Positions 27,158-36,324 of a stretch of DNA of 64,000 bases are shown one piece after another. The position numbers were made by a program, and so were the translations under genes. The stretch is taken from NCBI GenBank assembly GCA_050633905.1, contig JBOEHJ010000060.1:135067-199066 (forward strand). The letters are read 5' to 3'. The DNA comes from JANQPX01 sp050633905. GTDB lineage: Bacteria > Pseudomonadota > Alphaproteobacteria > Geminicoccales > Geminicoccaceae. Under the pieces are notes generated by a model. It was not told the origin of the DNA. It saw only the letters and a list, made by a program, of their open reading frames with translations, and made no database searches. Numbering within the stretch: position 1 is the stretch's first letter; every line of letters starts with the position of its first letter.

Positions 27158-27966
27158 GATACGTGATCGATAGAACGCACATCGATCCTCGATAGGCCGC
27201 AATATGGGTTCCTTGAGCGGGACTGTCCAGAGGCGAGCGCTCTATCATGTCCGGGGATTGCAGAAACGAAGATCAACCACCTCAATATCGCTCAGGTCAT
27301 CATGTCGATGGACCAATTCGATCAAAAAAAGGCTAAATGCCGATCTCACTGAATTTGACTCTCTAAATCTCTAGCTAAAGGCTACGGCGAGTAAATAAAG
27401 AACGAACCAACAATTCCGGCAGCTTTTATGTAGCGCGTGCACCTGCTGAGTTGTATCGGACTTGGAAGACAAGGGTCTCAAAAATCTTGAAATTGATAAT
27501 AAATACATCAATGAAGATTTAGGTGAAGATGGTTATAAATATGAATAAAAAAGGCAGAAGTGTATTCAGGCAACACAAAAGAGATAATCAAAATGCTGTC
27601 AGTTCAAGCCATTCTGGTAACGAAGAAAATTGAAAATGATATCGGTTGCGAGATTATCAAAGATGTGACCAGCCTTGTTAAAAGTTATAAAATATCCAAA
27701 CCTGAGGCTCCCAAATTTTGAGATAAATTGAACATCAAAATGGAAGTTTAAGATTGGGAAAGAAACGAGTGTGCCAAGAGCGCGTCGGACAACAAACCCA
27801 ATTTAAAAATGTGCAATGAGCCGCGATGCAAGGAGGGGGGGCCTTTGCTGCTAGGCTCTATCGACCAAACATCGATGACGGTCGTCATGATCTCTCCGAA
27901 GATGTGTCTAGTGAACACTTGTCGGGACACAACCCGCCATCTTTATTTCTGTTTGGAACGATGGCC
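27158..27966. other. AT-rich 0.8-kb gap
   Basis: From about 27300 to 27780 the DNA becomes strongly AT-rich, unlike the rest of the window. Short plus-strand frames exist (27541-27633, 30 codons; 27593-27721, 42 codons) but have weak or no ribosome binding sites. I call no gene. The composition suggests foreign or degenerating DNA. Confidence 0.45.
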
Positions 27967-28710
27967 TCACTGAGATCCACCATGCCAACGCCCATGATCC
28001 TCCTTCAGGCGATCGAGGAAGCGTCTTAGCAGCGGCACACGCTTCGGGCGAAAACTGCCGCCCTTGATTTCGATATATCGCAGGCGATCCAGGCGAAAGG
28101 TGCGAAAGTCGTCGCGCAACTCACACCAGGCGATCACCAGGTCGGATGTGTCCAGATAGGAAATCGCAAGGGGCCAGATCACGCGCTCGGTCAACCGTCC
28201 TTCCTGATCCTGATAGCGGGTCAGCAGCTTCTGCTCCTGACGGGCCGCCTGTCGAATGACAGCGGGGTCAATCTGGTCCGCCACCTGCCCGCTCTCTTCA
28301 AGCTCCGCAAGCCGACCACGCCTTGCATAGGAATGCGCAAGCAGAATTCCGCTCTCAAGCTCGGTTTTAACCGGATCCGGTAGAACAGGTCCCAGCTTGG
28401 TGATGGCATCCTCAGCGGCGCTAGCCAGTTCGCTATCGCCGATCGCAATCACCTTTCTGAGCCCAAGAGCCAACGCCTCGACCTCGGCCGACGTGAACAT
28501 TAGCGGCGGCAAAGCATGATCGTCGGTCAGCACATAACCAAACCCCGCCTCGCCCTCGATGCCGATGCCAAGGCGGCGCAAGGCGTCGATGTCGCGATAG
28601 ACCGTGCGCGTGGAAATCTCGAGCGCAGCGGCAAGATCCGTTGCGGTCACCGGCGGCCTTCTCCGACGCAGTGCCTGCAATAATTCCAATAATCGATCGG
28701 CACGTCTCAT
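27967..28710 (-). CDS. YafY-type WYL-domain transcriptional regulator
   Basis: This 247-aa regulator has an N-terminal helix-turn-helix of HTH_11 type (MRRADRLLELLQALRRRRP..., STRTVYRDIDALRRLGIGIE), a linker helix region, and a C-terminal WYL domain (WPLAISYLDTSDLVIAWCELRDDFRTFRLDRL). WYL proteins sense ligands, often nucleotides, and regulate stress or catabolic genes. A perfect 15-base inverted repeat (GGTGGA-ATA-TCCACC) lies 12 bases upstream of its start and is a likely operator. Adjacent genes give no clear target. Confidence 0.9.
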   Translation of the reverse strand: MRRADRLLELLQALRRRRPPVTATDLAAALEISTRTVYRDIDALRRLGIGIEGEAGFGYVLTDDHALPPLMFTSAEVEALALGLRKVIAIGDSELASAAEDAITKLGPVLPDPVKTELESGILLAHSYARRGRLAELEESGQVADQIDPAVIRQAARQEQKLLTRYQDQEGRLTERVIWPLAISYLDTSDLVIAWCELRDDFRTFRLDRLRYIEIKGGSFRPKRVPLLRRFLDRLKEDHGRWHGGSQ

Positions 28711-29070
28711 ATCCCGGATCCTGGTGGAATATCCACCTCACTGCCTCCCACCGCCATGGCCAGGATTGACCTTATGCGGGCAAGTTTCGACGTTCGCGAA
28801 GGTGACCTTCGTTGACGACACAGCATTAGCGACAGGCTACTGACAACATGATGGCAAGAGCTGGCACCTCAAGGCTTCTTTTGAAGACCGATCAACACCC
28901 TTGAATAATCACCATGATCGGATCTTACGCGTTCGACGTTCTCCTGACAGCAATTCGAACCTACTCAATCACAGGCAAGCTACAAGTCGATCTCGCCCAG
29001 AAACGACCAGTTTAGCGAGCGAGGCTCGCGCCGTTGACGGGACCTCGCCAAAGCGTTGGGGCGGGAGAGT
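28711..29070. other. Gap between WYL regulator and soxR
   Basis: This region of 360 bases contains the putative WYL operator at 28723-28737 and otherwise nothing I can support. Confidence 0.4.
28723..28737. promoter_or_regulatory. Inverted repeat upstream of the WYL regulator
   Basis: GGTGGA-ATA-TCCACC is a perfect 6+3+6 palindrome located 12 bases upstream of the regulator's start codon. Its position suits autoregulation. Confidence 0.5.
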
Positions 29071-29553
29071 TTAGTTGGATTCGATGGTGTCGGGTTTGTC
29101 GCCGAGGAGGTAGCGTGGGCCTGCGCCATGGCGCTTTGCGCGATCTTCGGGGTTGTAGAGCGTGCATTTCTTGAGAGAGAGACAACCGCAGCCGATGCAG
29201 CCGTCGAGCTGATCGCGAAGGCTGCTGAGGGTTTCGATCTTGGCATCCAGTTCACGCCTGAAGCGACGGCTGATACGCGCCCAGTCCTTCTTGTTCGGCG
29301 TTCGCTGCTCCGGCAGCTTTTGCAGCTGGGTACGAATATGATCGATGGTGAAGCCGAATTGCTGGGCGATCATCACAAACGACAGCCGGCGGATGTCCGA
29401 TCGCAAAAATCGGCGCTGTCCGCCTGCATTGCGCTCGGCGAAAACGAGGCCTTTGGTCTCGTAAAACCGAATAGCCGAAACCGACAAACCAGTCCGCTCA
29501 GCAAGTTGACCGATTGATAACCTGTCCGATGCCCGCAAGCCCAATCTCCTCAC
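29071..29553 (-). CDS. soxR: Redox-sensitive MerR-family regulator SoxR
   Basis: This 160-aa MerR protein has an N-terminal helix-turn-helix (LSIGQLAERTGLSVSAIRFYE), a dimerisation helix, and the [2Fe-2S] cluster site CIGCGCLSLKKC (Cx2CxCx5C), diagnostic of SoxR. SoxR is activated by redox-active compounds or superoxide through oxidation of that cluster. The start is GTG 29553. A near-perfect SoxR box lies 29 bases upstream in the divergent spacer with the VOC gene, so SoxR likely controls that gene and perhaps itself. Confidence 0.95.
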   Translation of the reverse strand: MRRLGLRASDRLSIGQLAERTGLSVSAIRFYETKGLVFAERNAGGQRRFLRSDIRRLSFVMIAQQFGFTIDHIRTQLQKLPEQRTPNKKDWARISRRFRRELDAKIETLSSLRDQLDGCIGCGCLSLKKCTLYNPEDRAKRHGAGPRYLLGDKPDTIESN

Positions 29554-29577
29554 CGATCTGTCGATTTCAGAAAAACC

Positions 29578-29608
29578 TTGACCTCAAGTTAACTTGAGAA
29601 ATTAGGCT
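29578..29608 (+). promoter_or_regulatory. SoxR box and promoter
   Basis: CCTCAAGTTAACTTGAGA (29582-29599) differs by one base from the classical SoxR-box palindrome of the enterobacterial soxS promoter. It lies between TTGACC (29578-29583) and TAGGCT (29603-29608), giving a 19-base spacer, the over-long spacing that MerR-family activators correct. The downstream gene is the VOC protein at 29655. Confidence 0.9.
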
Positions 29609-29654
29609 TAGCTTACATCATGAGAAATGAACCCTTCAACGACGGGAGAGAAGA

Positions 29655-30050
29655 ATGGCTAAGGCGATGTTGGAACATGTGAATGTGACGGTCAGTGATC
29701 CGCTCAAAACGGCAGCGCGCCTTTGTGATTTGTTCGGTTGGCATATTCGCTGGCAAGGCGATGCGATCCACGGCGGCCTTAGCGTGCACGTCGGCTCGGA
29801 TAGCAGCTATGTTGCCGTTTACAATCAAGGCAAGCCGATCGCTGAGGGCGTCGACAGTTATTCGACGCGCGGCGGGCTCAATCATATCGGCATCGTGGTC
29901 GACGACCTGGATGCCGTCGAGGCGAAGGTCGTTGAGGCGGGATACACACCTCATTCACATGCCGACTATGAGCCAGGTCGGCGCTTTTATTTCCATGATG
30001 ACGATCATATCGAGATCGAAGTCGTCAGCTACCCAGAGAGTAAGGCTTGA
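29655..30050 (+). CDS. VOC (glyoxalase/bleomycin-resistance) protein, SoxR-controlled
   Basis: This 131-aa single-module vicinal-oxygen-chelate protein has LEHVNVTVSDPLKTAARL at the N-terminus and GLNHIGIVVDDLDAVEAKV in the second half, ending FYFHDDDHIEIEVVSY with the C-terminal metal Glu. The two His (EHVNVTV and NHIGIV) and Glu could form a metal site. It may bind, sequester or modify an antibiotic or redox-cycling compound. Strong RBS GGGAGAGAAG lies upstream of the ATG. It sits behind a canonical SoxR box, so it should respond to redox stress. Confidence 0.85.
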   Translation: MAKAMLEHVNVTVSDPLKTAARLCDLFGWHIRWQGDAIHGGLSVHVGSDSSYVAVYNQGKPIAEGVDSYSTRGGLNHIGIVVDDLDAVEAKVVEAGYTPHSHADYEPGRRFYFHDDDHIEIEVVSYPESKA

Positions 30051-30080
30051 GGCCAAATCTCGGGTTCGTGCTGGCTCGGG

Positions 30081-30716
30081 TCAGTCGTCGGCTCCTGCGG
30101 CTTTTCCTGTGCCAGCACCCGGCGCGTCACCGGCATCTGGCCCGCCGGCCTCCTCCGTCTCAAGCAGGTGACGGTTCATGAGCGGCATCTGAGCTAAGAT
30201 GAACAGGATGGTGAGAACCGGAAGGCCGAACACCTTGAAGCTCACCCAAAAATCGGTTGACTGGGTGCGCCAGACAGCCTCATTGAGCACCGCCATGGCA
30301 ACGAAAAACAAGCTGTAGCGGAAGGTCAGCCCGCGCCAGCCTGCATCGGACATCGGCGGCATCATCTTACCGAACAAGGGCTTTAAAAGCGGCCTTTGGA
30401 AGGCGAGGCCACCTAGGAGAACGACGGCAAAGATGAGCTGAATAATGGTCGGCTTCATCTTGATGAAGGTTTCATCCTGCAGCCAAAGCGTCAGCCCGCC
30501 GAAGACGGAGACCACAGCCGCCGTCACCAAGGGCATCAGAGGGACACGTCGCTCGTAAAACCAAGTCAGCGCTAGGGCCAAGAGGCTCGTCACGACGATA
30601 ACTGCTGTTGCCGCCATCAAACCTGAGAGCATATAGGCGCCAAAAAACAGCACCAGAGGTCCGTAATCGGCGGCCGGTCTCAACCAGGCGGGTGAGGCTT
30701 CGCTTTTGTCATTCAT
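30081..30716 (-). CDS. yciB: YciB/intracellular septation protein A family
   Basis: This inner-membrane protein of about 211 aa has five to six predicted transmembrane helices, the segment FYERRVPLMPLVTAAVVSVFGGLTLWLQDETFIKMKP (described across three strings here: FYERRVPLMPLV, FGGLTLWLQDETFIKMKP), and FGKMMPPMSDAGWRGLTFRY. These are the YciB signatures; the family affects septation and envelope integrity. The start ATG 30716 is preferred over 30728. The C-terminal 30 residues are Gly/Ala/Asp-rich and disordered. It ends 30 bases from the convergent VOC gene. Confidence 0.9.
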   Translation of the reverse strand: MNDKSEASPAWLRPAADYGPLVLFFGAYMLSGLMAATAVIVVTSLLALALTWFYERRVPLMPLVTAAVVSVFGGLTLWLQDETFIKMKPTIIQLIFAVVLLGGLAFQRPLLKPLFGKMMPPMSDAGWRGLTFRYSLFFVAMAVLNEAVWRTQSTDFWVSFKVFGLPVLTILFILAQMPLMNRHLLETEEAGGPDAGDAPGAGTGKAAGADD

Positions 30717-30866
30717 AGCAGATCCCAACCGCTCATCAGTGGGCTTTCGTGATCGAAGAGCGCAATCTAGGCATAAAGCCGTGGCGCGCCAAGACTATGT
30801 TTTGCGCCATCTGTCTTTTGATCGGTGCCGGCATGAGCCACGCCTTATGAGCACATGTCGGCGGGG

Positions 30867-32396
30867 TCATTTTTTCATCCGTACGAGGGCCACCAATGGC
30901 AAAGCCACCGTGGCAACGGCGGCGAATAACAGGAACGACTCAAGATAACCGATCATCATTGCCTGCCGTTCGACCTCCCTGCTCATCGACGCTAAAGCTG
31001 CTGGGTCGGCAAGCCTCCAAACATCGGGAATGTCGGGCATGCGAAGCGCCTTACTGAATGGCGACAAATTGGGAACGAGTTCGGCGTAGCTGTGTTTCGT
31101 TTCGCGGATGACGAGGGCAACCGACAGCGAAATGAAAACCGAGCTGCCCAAATTACGCAGCAGATGGAAAATGGCGGTTCCATCCGGGACCAGGGCCTTT
31201 GGCAATGTGGCGAAGGCAACGACGCTAAGCGGGATCCAGAGAAGGCCGACACCAAGACCTTGCAAAGCTGAAGCCCAAAGGACCGCCGCATAGGTCACAT
31301 TCACATCGAAGCCCGCCATGACCCAGCCGGAATAGGCCTGCAAGGCAAGGCCGATGGTCATGGGAATTCTGGGATCGATGCGCCCGAAAACAAACATCGA
31401 GACGAAGCCTATAAACGTACCCGCACCACGCGCTGAAAGGACATGCCCGATAATCGAATCGGGATAGCCTTGCACACTCTGCAGCAAGGTCGGCAGAAGC
31501 GTGATCGGCGTGAAGTTGAGCATGCCGAAGACGAAAATGAGGATCAGGGCAACAACGAAGTTTCGATCTCGAAGCAAGGCCGGGTTCAAGAACGGTTTCT
31601 CCGACATCATGTTGCGCAGGACAAACACATAGAGCGCCAAGGCGGCAATCATGGCATAGAGCATGATCTCTACAGCATCAAACCAGCCAGCGCGCTCGCC
31701 CCGATCCAACAAGAGCTGCAAGGCCGTGATCGAGACCGCAAGGGCGAGAAAACCGGTCCAATCAAGCCTCGGCTTCGTCCCTTTCCCAGCGTCGCGGATA
31801 TAGACCAGGACACCAGCAAGGGCGATGGCGGTGAATGGTACCAGCATGAAAAAGACCCAGCGCCAATTATAGGCCTCGCTTAATGCACCACCGAGTGCTG
31901 GCGCGATAATGGGCCCCATGATCACGCCGGTTCCCCAGATCGACATAACCTTGCTGCGCTGCCTCTCCGGAAAGGCCTCGATCACGATCGCTTGGGACAC
32001 TGGTACCAGGGGTGCGCCGAACGCCCCTTGCGCGATGCGATAGGCGACCAATTCGCTCACCGAGGTTGCGAGCCCGCAAAGAACCGAGGAGACACCAAAC
32101 CCGACCACGGCCCAGATCATCAGCCGACGTCTGCCGAAGGTGGCGGTCAGCCAGCCGGCGATCGGGGTCACGATTGCCGTCGCGACGATATTGAAGGTGA
32201 CGATCCAGGCGATCTGATCGGGCGAGGAGGAAAGCGATCCCTGCATCTGCGGCAAAGATACGTTGGCGATGGTCACCGTCATCGCGTAGAGCATGGTGAC
32301 AAAAGTCAGCGTTGCCAGAAGCATCGCCTGGTGAATGGCCGTTGGCGCTCTGGGATCAGTGCCGTCGACCGACGCCGAAGCGCCAATCTCAACCAT
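30867..32396 (-). CDS. DHA2-family MFS multidrug exporter
   Basis: This 509-aa transporter has 14 predicted membrane segments, the DHA2/EmrB group. Motif C-like segment GVIMGPIIAPALGGAL appears in helix 5, and motif A-like GWLTATFGRRRLMIW in the loop between helices 2 and 3. Proton-driven drug efflux is the family role. No EmrA-type membrane-fusion partner or regulator is adjacent, so it may act alone or with a distant partner. The start is taken at 32396, an ATG with no strong RBS. Confidence 0.9.
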   Translation of the reverse strand: MVEIGASASVDGTDPRAPTAIHQAMLLATLTFVTMLYAMTVTIANVSLPQMQGSLSSSPDQIAWIVTFNIVATAIVTPIAGWLTATFGRRRLMIWAVVGFGVSSVLCGLATSVSELVAYRIAQGAFGAPLVPVSQAIVIEAFPERQRSKVMSIWGTGVIMGPIIAPALGGALSEAYNWRWVFFMLVPFTAIALAGVLVYIRDAGKGTKPRLDWTGFLALAVSITALQLLLDRGERAGWFDAVEIMLYAMIAALALYVFVLRNMMSEKPFLNPALLRDRNFVVALILIFVFGMLNFTPITLLPTLLQSVQGYPDSIIGHVLSARGAGTFIGFVSMFVFGRIDPRIPMTIGLALQAYSGWVMAGFDVNVTYAAVLWASALQGLGVGLLWIPLSVVAFATLPKALVPDGTAIFHLLRNLGSSVFISLSVALVIRETKHSYAELVPNLSPFSKALRMPDIPDVWRLADPAALASMSREVERQAMMIGYLESFLLFAAVATVALPLVALVRMKK

Positions 32397-33030
32397 GGGC
32401 GGCAGTGGATATCGGCGGCGTTTTAAACGAAAGCATCATCGAAGAACCATAACGGTAGCCCCTGAAGGCTGCAACGCAGCGGCCAGACTTCCCTAAAAAA
32501 CCGAGAACAATATTCTAGTCGTCAACAACGTCTCACCGGCGATCACAATACAGCGACCATTCACCCCAAACGGCGTTGGTTGGAAAAAGATCTGAGCCCC
32601 GCAGTGATGCCAAGAGCCAGATGCGGATCGGTAGGGTCAGATCCATGAGCTGGATCACCTAGACGATTGATTCACTGGAATAAAACACTCGCACAATGTT
32701 AAAAAGCCAGTAGGAAAATCACATCACCTCTGGCAGAGCCGGCCGTTCACAACCGCAAAATGTATCCAACATCCGCCCCCGCGACCAGAAATACAAACAC
32801 ATACCTTCTTGATTCCTGGACACAAACTCTCTAACGCTCCCCAGAACACTATGTTGAGTGAAACTGTCATCAAGTGCACTTAGTCCTCTAGGCGACGTGG
32901 AGAATGGGCGCCAAGGACGGTGGTCGCCGTGAAGGCATCAGATCTCTGCCCAAACAATTGTTATGACCAAGACGAGCATGCATATCGATATTGAACCAAG
33001 GCCCTTGCTTGTCGAAGAGGTGCTGTCCTG
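32397..33030. other. Intergenic gap before the second flippase
   Basis: This 634-base gap separates two unrelated genes. I found no supportable gene, repeat of the dispersed families or terminator. It is moderately AT-rich around 32670-32720. Confidence 0.4.
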
Positions 33031-34518
33031 ATGAAGGATAGTTTGACCTTCCATACGGCTATCTACAGTGCCAGCGGATTTCTGATCGCCATTGCTGGCT
33101 TGGTGTCGTTTCCGATCATCACACGCGTTTTGAGCGTTGAAGAATACGGTATTCTCAATCTGATCTCGCTTACCGTCATGATCCTAATCGCGCTGGGCAA
33201 GGCAGGTCTGCAAACATCGATCATACGTTTCGGCAGCGAGGGACGCTCCAAATCAACGGACTTCAGTGAGGCTGACGTTTATCTGACGGCACTTGCTAGC
33301 ATGTTGGTCATCACGGTCACGATCCAGTTGACCTGGTCGGTGGTCAGTCAGTTTCTCCCGCTTAGCTTCGTCGGCGACGAGCGCGCTTATCTGATTTTTA
33401 TTCTGGTCGGCATGATGGTCATTGGCGAGGTCATCGGCAGCGGTCTCAACAATATCCTGGTCTCGGAAAAGAAAAGCGTCGTCGTCTCGCTCTTCAGTAT
33501 CGCCAAAAAATACAGCCTCCTTCTCCTAATCGTCCCGGGTTTGATTTACTCAAGCGATAAATTGACGACGTTTTACTTGCTCGCCGGCATTCACGAGATG
33601 CTGTTCCTGATTTTTGCCCTTTATCTTTGTCATCGCTATTTCGCTATTTTCAAAGGACGCATCAATCTTACCTTGAACCGGAAGCTCTTCGCTTACGGCT
33701 TCCCGCTCATTGCCTATGAACTTCTGTGGAGCGCCTTCTCCTATGGCGACCGGGTTCAGATCAATTATTTCCTTGGCACGGGCGCGCTGGGCTATTATTC
33801 GGCCGCGTCAAATCTATGTATCTATATCCAAACGGTCTTCGTCGTCTCGCTCGCAACCGCCATCACACCCATGTATATGGATCGATGGGAGAGCGAGGGG
33901 AAAGAGGCCACTGAGAGCTTCTTGGCGCTTGCCTTGCGCTACTATCTGCTGCTCGCCATCCCAGCCGCGATTGGCGTGATCGCAATCGGCAAGGACCTGA
34001 TCACCTTTCTTGCCGGCGACAAATACGCCGAGGGGCATCGGGTAATCCCCTTCATCCTCGCCGGCATGCTGATCGACGGCACCACCCACATCACCGCCGC
34101 CGGCCTCAAGATCATGAAGCGCACCAAGCTGATGATGATGATTGTTGCCTCCGTCGTGGTGCTCAACATCTGCCTCAACTTCATGCTTATCCCCAGATTC
34201 GGCATCGAAGGTGCCGCCATCGCAACACTGCTCTCATTTCTTTGCTACACCGGCATCAATTATTACTTCGGGCGCAAAATTCTCTCCGTCAAACTCGACC
34301 TGCGTCCGATTGTGACCTACGTCGTCTCCGGGGTGATCATGTATCTGGCGGTGTCGTCTGTTGAGCTGCAGGTGGTCGGTTTCCAATTGCTGGCGAAAAT
34401 CTTGGTTGGCGTTCTCGTTTACGGGAGCTTGATCCTGATCGCTGATCGGGACCTTCGCCATCTCGTAATCACCAATGCAAAACCAGCCTGGAGCATGCTT
34501 AAGCAGCGATGGGCCTAG
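33031..34518 (+). CDS. Oligosaccharide flippase (Wzx family)
   Basis: This 495-aa polytopic membrane protein begins with FHTAIYSASGFLIAIAGLVSF and VLSVEEYGILNLISL, the start typical of PST/MATE-like flippases (helix 1 followed by the 'Y/FG' loop). There are about 12-14 helices and a C-terminal FGRKILSVK. It probably flips a lipid-linked glycan. It is not near other glycan genes, unlike the flippase at 13988. The TAG stop overlaps a GntR-like box, and the IR 34513-34624 begins within its last codon. Confidence 0.85.
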   Translation: MKDSLTFHTAIYSASGFLIAIAGLVSFPIITRVLSVEEYGILNLISLTVMILIALGKAGLQTSIIRFGSEGRSKSTDFSEADVYLTALASMLVITVTIQLTWSVVSQFLPLSFVGDERAYLIFILVGMMVIGEVIGSGLNNILVSEKKSVVVSLFSIAKKYSLLLLIVPGLIYSSDKLTTFYLLAGIHEMLFLIFALYLCHRYFAIFKGRINLTLNRKLFAYGFPLIAYELLWSAFSYGDRVQINYFLGTGALGYYSAASNLCIYIQTVFVVSLATAITPMYMDRWESEGKEATESFLALALRYYLLLAIPAAIGVIAIGKDLITFLAGDKYAEGHRVIPFILAGMLIDGTTHITAAGLKIMKRTKLMMMIVASVVVLNICLNFMLIPRFGIEGAAIATLLSFLCYTGINYYFGRKILSVKLDLRPIVTYVVSGVIMYLAVSSVELQVVGFQLLAKILVGVLVYGSLILIADRDLRHLVITNAKPAWSMLKQRWA

Positions 34519-34624
34519 TGGTATGACCATACCAGTCAATTCATTTGTGAGATGCTAACACATTGACTTTACTTGTCGTTTCAAGATTGCACATGAATCA
34601 AATGATGTGATCATACCACTAGGC
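34513..34624. repeat. 14-bp perfect inverted repeat around an 84-bp AT-rich core
   Basis: GCCTAGTGGTATGA (34513-34526) is exactly mirrored by TCATACCACTAGGC (34611-34624). The left copy covers the last codon and stop of the flippase. Each arm contains half of a GntR-type TGGTATGACCA box. The unit looks like a small mobile cassette or a two-site operator. Confidence 0.6.
34519..34529. promoter_or_regulatory. GntR/FadR-type box
   Basis: TGGTATGACCA is followed by TACCA, making overlapping half-sites. It is part of the 14-bp inverted repeat and of the same 14-base block found at 21902-21915. Confidence 0.45.
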
Positions 34625-34696
34625 GGTGATGACAATTTCGATTTAATTAGCTGCACGCAAGCAATTGTTAACCCTTAGCATCTAAGTTCATCGTTC

Positions 34697-34775
34697 TGGT
34701 CCATGGGATACTGGTAGACCGAGTCTCACCTCACTTGCCTATCGGCAATCGGACTCCCAGGATCCCATGGACCAG
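34697..34775. repeat. Palindromic element, family 1, copy E
   Basis: The left arm CTGGTCCATGGGATACTGGT and right arm TCCCAGGATCCCATGGACCAG pair (21 bases trimmed to the core CCCAGGATCCCATGGACCAG). Upstream TTGTTAACCCTTAGC (34666-34680) and downstream AAGTTAAGGTTTCGTTAGC (34798-34816) show the full flanks. It lies between the convergent 3' ends of the flippase and ROK genes. Confidence 0.88.
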
Positions 34776-34906
34776 GCAACAACGTGTATTGTCCGCAAGT
34801 TAAGGTTTCGTTAGCTCAGGGCAGCAAAACGCCTAAACAATTGCCACCGCGACCTAGAACATTTTCTCTGGACCGCCAAAAGATATGATCGCCTTGCGCC
34901 AAGTCA

Positions 34907-36142
34907 TCAGATCGATGCCTTGAAAAGAACTTCCTGGTCGGCGAGGTAACGCTCGAAAAATGGTAACAGAGCGCCGCCGATGACCCGAGCATTGGCACCC
35001 ACCGAACCTTCAAGGATTTCTGGTGGCTGAAGACCGCGCAGATCAAACTGCGCTAGCGCTGACCTCGTGGCTTTGACAATCGCCTGGCGAATATGGACCG
35101 GGAACGCGCCATCGATGATGGCCACGGGAAAGTCGATCACGGCACAGCTTGTGACGATCGCACGTGCCAGGCTTTGCGCCGTATGCTCGATCCATGGGTC
35201 TATTAATGGCTCGAATCCACGCCAGGAGTTCGTTTCATGCCAAAGGCGAGACGAATCCAGGCCCCTTTGCTGCAACTGCGCCTCAAGCGCGAAGATGGAG
35301 GCGTCATCGAAAAGCTGTCGAGCCTTGTCTTCGGTTGCCGGCATGGGCATGGGACCGAAGGCGCCTGCATTCCCGCCTGGCCCTGCATAGACAGCGTTAT
35401 TGAGCACCAAACCGCCACCAATGAAGTACCCGATGAAGAGATAGGCAAAATTGGCATGACCAGCACCGCTGCCGACAATCAATTCAGCACCGCAAGCGGC
35501 CGTCGCATCGTTTTGGATGAAGATCGGCAGCTGGCAACGCTCGCCGAGCACCGACTTCAAATCCAAATCGCGCCATGCTTCCATTTCATGGCGTGGCGCG
35601 CCAACTTCCTTGGCCCAATTCCAAAGCTCGAACGGCGTGGCGATGCCAATGCCGGTAACACGGTTCCGTTTCTTCTTGGGCAACGCCGCCAGAAACTCAG
35701 CAAACCCATCCTCAACAAAGCCAAGGATGGGGTCGGGCATCGGATAGGGGTAGACTTGATGGCGCTGTTCGACGATCTCACCAACGAAATTCATCAGTGC
35801 GAGATCGGCACGACGGCGTCCGATCTTGAGGCCGATGGCATAGGCGCCGTCCGCGGCCAGATGCATCGGGACCGATGGCTGCCCGACTTTCCCCTTGACC
35901 GGCTGGCCGCGCATCAGCAGGCCGTCCTCTTCCAGCCCTCGCATGATCACGGACACGGTTTGGGCGGAGAGGCCGGTGCTGCGCGCGATATCTGCCTTGG
36001 CCAGACCACTATGCCGACGAACCAACGATAAGACCAAACGCTCATTGTAAGCGCGCATGCCCGCCTGATTCGATCCCCGATCCTGTTTCAGGTTCTGATT
36101 CAACACACATTTTTCCAACGACGGTGCCAGATGCCTCGGCAC
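34907..36142 (-). CDS. frcR: ROK-family transcriptional repressor of the fructose operon
   Basis: This 411-aa regulator has an N-terminal winged helix (SLVRRHSGLAKADIARSTGLSAQTVSVIMRGLEEDGLL split into HTH and wing parts) and a C-terminal ROK/sugar-kinase-like domain (VTGIGIATPFELWN, IFIQNDATAACGAELIVG). The ROK zinc motif CxCGxxGC-like cysteines are not obvious. Such proteins bind a sugar and release DNA. It is divergently placed from frcBCA with a 182-bp AT-rich spacer holding a TTGACA at 36222, matching the FrcR-frcBCAK organisation described in Sinorhizobium meliloti. The start is uncertain: GTG 36142 or Met 36058. Confidence 0.85.
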   Translation of the reverse strand: MPRHLAPSLEKCVLNQNLKQDRGSNQAGMRAYNERLVLSLVRRHSGLAKADIARSTGLSAQTVSVIMRGLEEDGLLMRGQPVKGKVGQPSVPMHLAADGAYAIGLKIGRRRADLALMNFVGEIVEQRHQVYPYPMPDPILGFVEDGFAEFLAALPKKKRNRVTGIGIATPFELWNWAKEVGAPRHEMEAWRDLDLKSVLGERCQLPIFIQNDATAACGAELIVGSGAGHANFAYLFIGYFIGGGLVLNNAVYAGPGGNAGAFGPMPMPATEDKARQLFDDASIFALEAQLQQRGLDSSRLWHETNSWRGFEPLIDPWIEHTAQSLARAIVTSCAVIDFPVAIIDGAFPVHIRQAIVKATRSALAQFDLRGLQPPEILEGSVGANARVIGGALLPFFERYLADQEVLFKASI

Positions 36143-36324
36143 TAGCCGCGTGGATGATTAACACCTGCCTGATTGATCGAGAATGTCGTTCTATAATAAT
36201 TAAGTCAAATTGATTTATTTATTGACAGCCTATGCAGGCCATGGAAAATGATCGCCAATGAGGTTATCCGTCAAAGCGACAATCTCAATCATAACCAGAA
36301 TTCAGGAAGCGGGAGACGCACGCG
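36143..36324. promoter_or_regulatory. Divergent frcR-frcB control region
   Basis: The 182-bp spacer contains an AT-rich, partially palindromic stretch (AATAATTAAGTCAAATTGAT around 36195-36214) and TTGACA (36222-36227) reading toward frcB. ROK repressors bind AT-rich inverted repeats, so this is the likely operator region. No exact operator could be assigned. Confidence 0.5.

Noticed and set aside
27541..27721. Two short frames (30 and 42 codons) in the AT-rich island
   Set aside because: They have weak or missing RBS and AT-driven composition; support is too thin.
35237..36031. 264-codon frame opposite frcR
   Set aside because: The ROK regulator on the minus strand shows clear domains; the opposite frame does not.
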